Assembly (NCBI GenBank): GCA_027886905.1
Contig: JAPCJO010000002.1
Span: 21,859-85,858 of the forward strand
Length of the DNA: 64,000 nucleotides
Direction of reading: 5' to 3'
DNA from: Nitrososphaerota archaeon
GTDB taxonomy: Archaea; Thermoproteota; Nitrososphaeria; Nitrososphaerales; Gagatemarchaeaceae
Shown: piece after piece, positions 63,530 through 64,000 of the stretch
How the letters are laid out: each line of letters opens with the position of its first letter
How positions within the stretch are numbered: position 1 is the stretch's first letter
Position numbers and translations under genes: made by a program
Notes under the pieces: model-generated
Seen by the model: the letters and a program-made list of their open reading frames with translations, nothing else
Databases searched by the model: none
Told to the model about the DNA's origin: nothing

Positions 63530-64000
63530 TCAGTCGAGGGCGCCGACGACGAAGGGCTGGTCTGCCTCGGGGAGCTCGTACCAGGTCTTCTTCTCTCCCA
63601 CGCGCGCCCTCATCTTCCACGCGAAGCTCTTCGGCTCCTTCTCGATCATGTCGACGAGCTTGTCTATCCTCGCCTTCACCATCTCGATCTCAGGCGGGGT
63701 CAGGCCGTAGATGTCGACCGAGGCCCCGAGCTGCGCGAGGTTCATCGTGAAGGTCTTGTAGGACCCCCAGTCGTTTGTGCAGAGCTTCGCGAGGTATGGC
63801 CCGTTTATCGTCTCGCCGTCCCCCGGCCCCACCTCGTGGTCCAGAAAGAGGGCGGTCAGGTCGCGGAAGTCCTTCTCGTTTATCTGGACGACCTGGAGCT
63901 TAGTGGCGAGCAGGTCCGCCAGCGGGAGGGTCAGGGGCTCCATGTCGACCCTTTCACCGAAGTTGAACTTGTGGCACATCTCGAAGACGTCGAGGAATAT
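63530..64000 (-). CDS. Nucleotidyltransferase-like protein, 5' part missing
   Basis: The frame is open from the right edge (reading IFLDVFEMCHKFNFGERV) to the stop at 63530, giving about 156 residues of a protein whose N-terminus lies outside. The stretch LTLPLADLLATKLQVVQINEKDFRDLTALF resembles the second half of AbiEii/nucleotidyltransferase-superfamily proteins, where the conserved Lys-Asp pair follows the LLATK motif. The annotated M at 63979 is therefore probably internal. A toxin-like or ordinary nucleotidyltransferase role cannot be decided without the first half. Confidence 0.6.
   Translation of the reverse strand: MFLDVFEMCHKFNFGERVDMEPLTLPLADLLATKLQVVQINEKDFRDLTALFLDHEVGPGDGETINGPYLAKLCTNDWGSYKTFTMNLAQLGASVDIYGLTPPEIEMVKARIDKLVDMIEKEPKSFAWKMRARVGEKKTWYELPEADQPFVVGALD

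Noticed and set aside
1-64000. CRISPR arrays, tRNA or rRNA genes
   Set aside because: No regularly spaced repeats and no recognisable cloverleaf or rRNA core were seen by eye; the intergenic gaps are too short for most of these.
63530-64000. An AbiE-type toxin-antitoxin system at the right edge
   Set aside because: Only the partial C-terminal half resembles a nucleotidyltransferase, and no antitoxin-like gene is visible on the available side.

Overview
The window comes from a GC-rich archaeon. The archaeal signature genes are archaeal-type phosphoenolpyruvate carboxylase (20484-22070), a Cdc48/VCP-type AAA ATPase (43156-45318), an A-type ATP synthase subunit I (52142-53752), a DUF1512 protein (38370-39473), a TRASH-domain Lrp-type copper regulator (49017-49655) and a stand-alone LigD-type 3'-phosphoesterase (45382-46014). 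A TATA-like box lies about 22-30 bases before the start codon of very many genes, so leaderless mRNAs seem to be the rule, and TTG starts are very common. A small MIT-like protein (12922-13305) and the copper cluster lean towards the Thermoproteota/Nitrososphaeria side, but the lineage cannot be fixed from this sequence. No rRNA, tRNA or CRISPR array was seen, and no gene-free stretch exceeds about 250 bases.

Layout. 0-4.6 kb: partial F420-type luciferase-like oxidoreductase, membrane glycosyltransferase, Tat-exported phosphoesterase and a secreted protein. 4.8-10.7 kb: orphan DNA methyltransferase, a channel-like protein with a non-canonical filter, small metabolic proteins and an MFS exporter, plus two very small leaderless genes. 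10.9-15.5 kb: surface or secreted proteins with Ig-like repeats and Ser/Thr stalks, and a good intrinsic-type terminator. 15.5-22.1 kb: amidase, nicotinamidase, HxlR regulator, then the polyamine-type pair aguB-aguA behind ppcA. 22.1-27.5 kb: a TnpB-only mobile element, a methyltransferase, a decayed universal-stress gene, an MFS drug exporter and a frameshifted Rieske gene.

27.5-36.5 kb is a menaquinone locus: menF-D-H-B-E-A on the minus strand, divergent from menC and a hotdog thioesterase. Together they cover every step from chorismate to demethylmenaquinone; the final C-methyltransferase is not in the window. 36.5-46 kb: hydrolase, catechol-dioxygenase-like protein, DUF1512, a PadR-controlled ABC exporter with an elaborate operator, a Rieske protein, a hidden membrane gene, Cdc48 and the phosphoesterase. 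46-49.9 kb is a copper locus: CopA ATPase, TRASH regulator and a tiny YHS/TRASH metallochaperone, with two near-identical palindromic operators. A LAGLIDADG homing-endonuclease gene appears to have landed in the first codons of copA.

51-58 kb holds glnK, two uspA genes, two oxidoreductase/hydrolase genes, membrane proteins and a flavodoxin. Six of these promoters carry the same TTGAGAATCG-like box 7-10 bases before the TATA element, which looks like an undescribed regulon. 58.4-61.5 kb encodes a large membrane NapH/NosR-like iron-sulfur protein next to a paralogue of its membrane part; this is the best candidate for an unknown electron-transfer system. 61.5-64 kb: formamidase-type hydrolase, phosphoesterase and a partial gene at the edge.

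Three genes (an MFS exporter, menA and the second NapH-associated membrane gene) have their conserved N-terminus upstream of any ATG/GTG/TTG but directly after an in-frame CTG. This suggests real CTG initiation in this organism.
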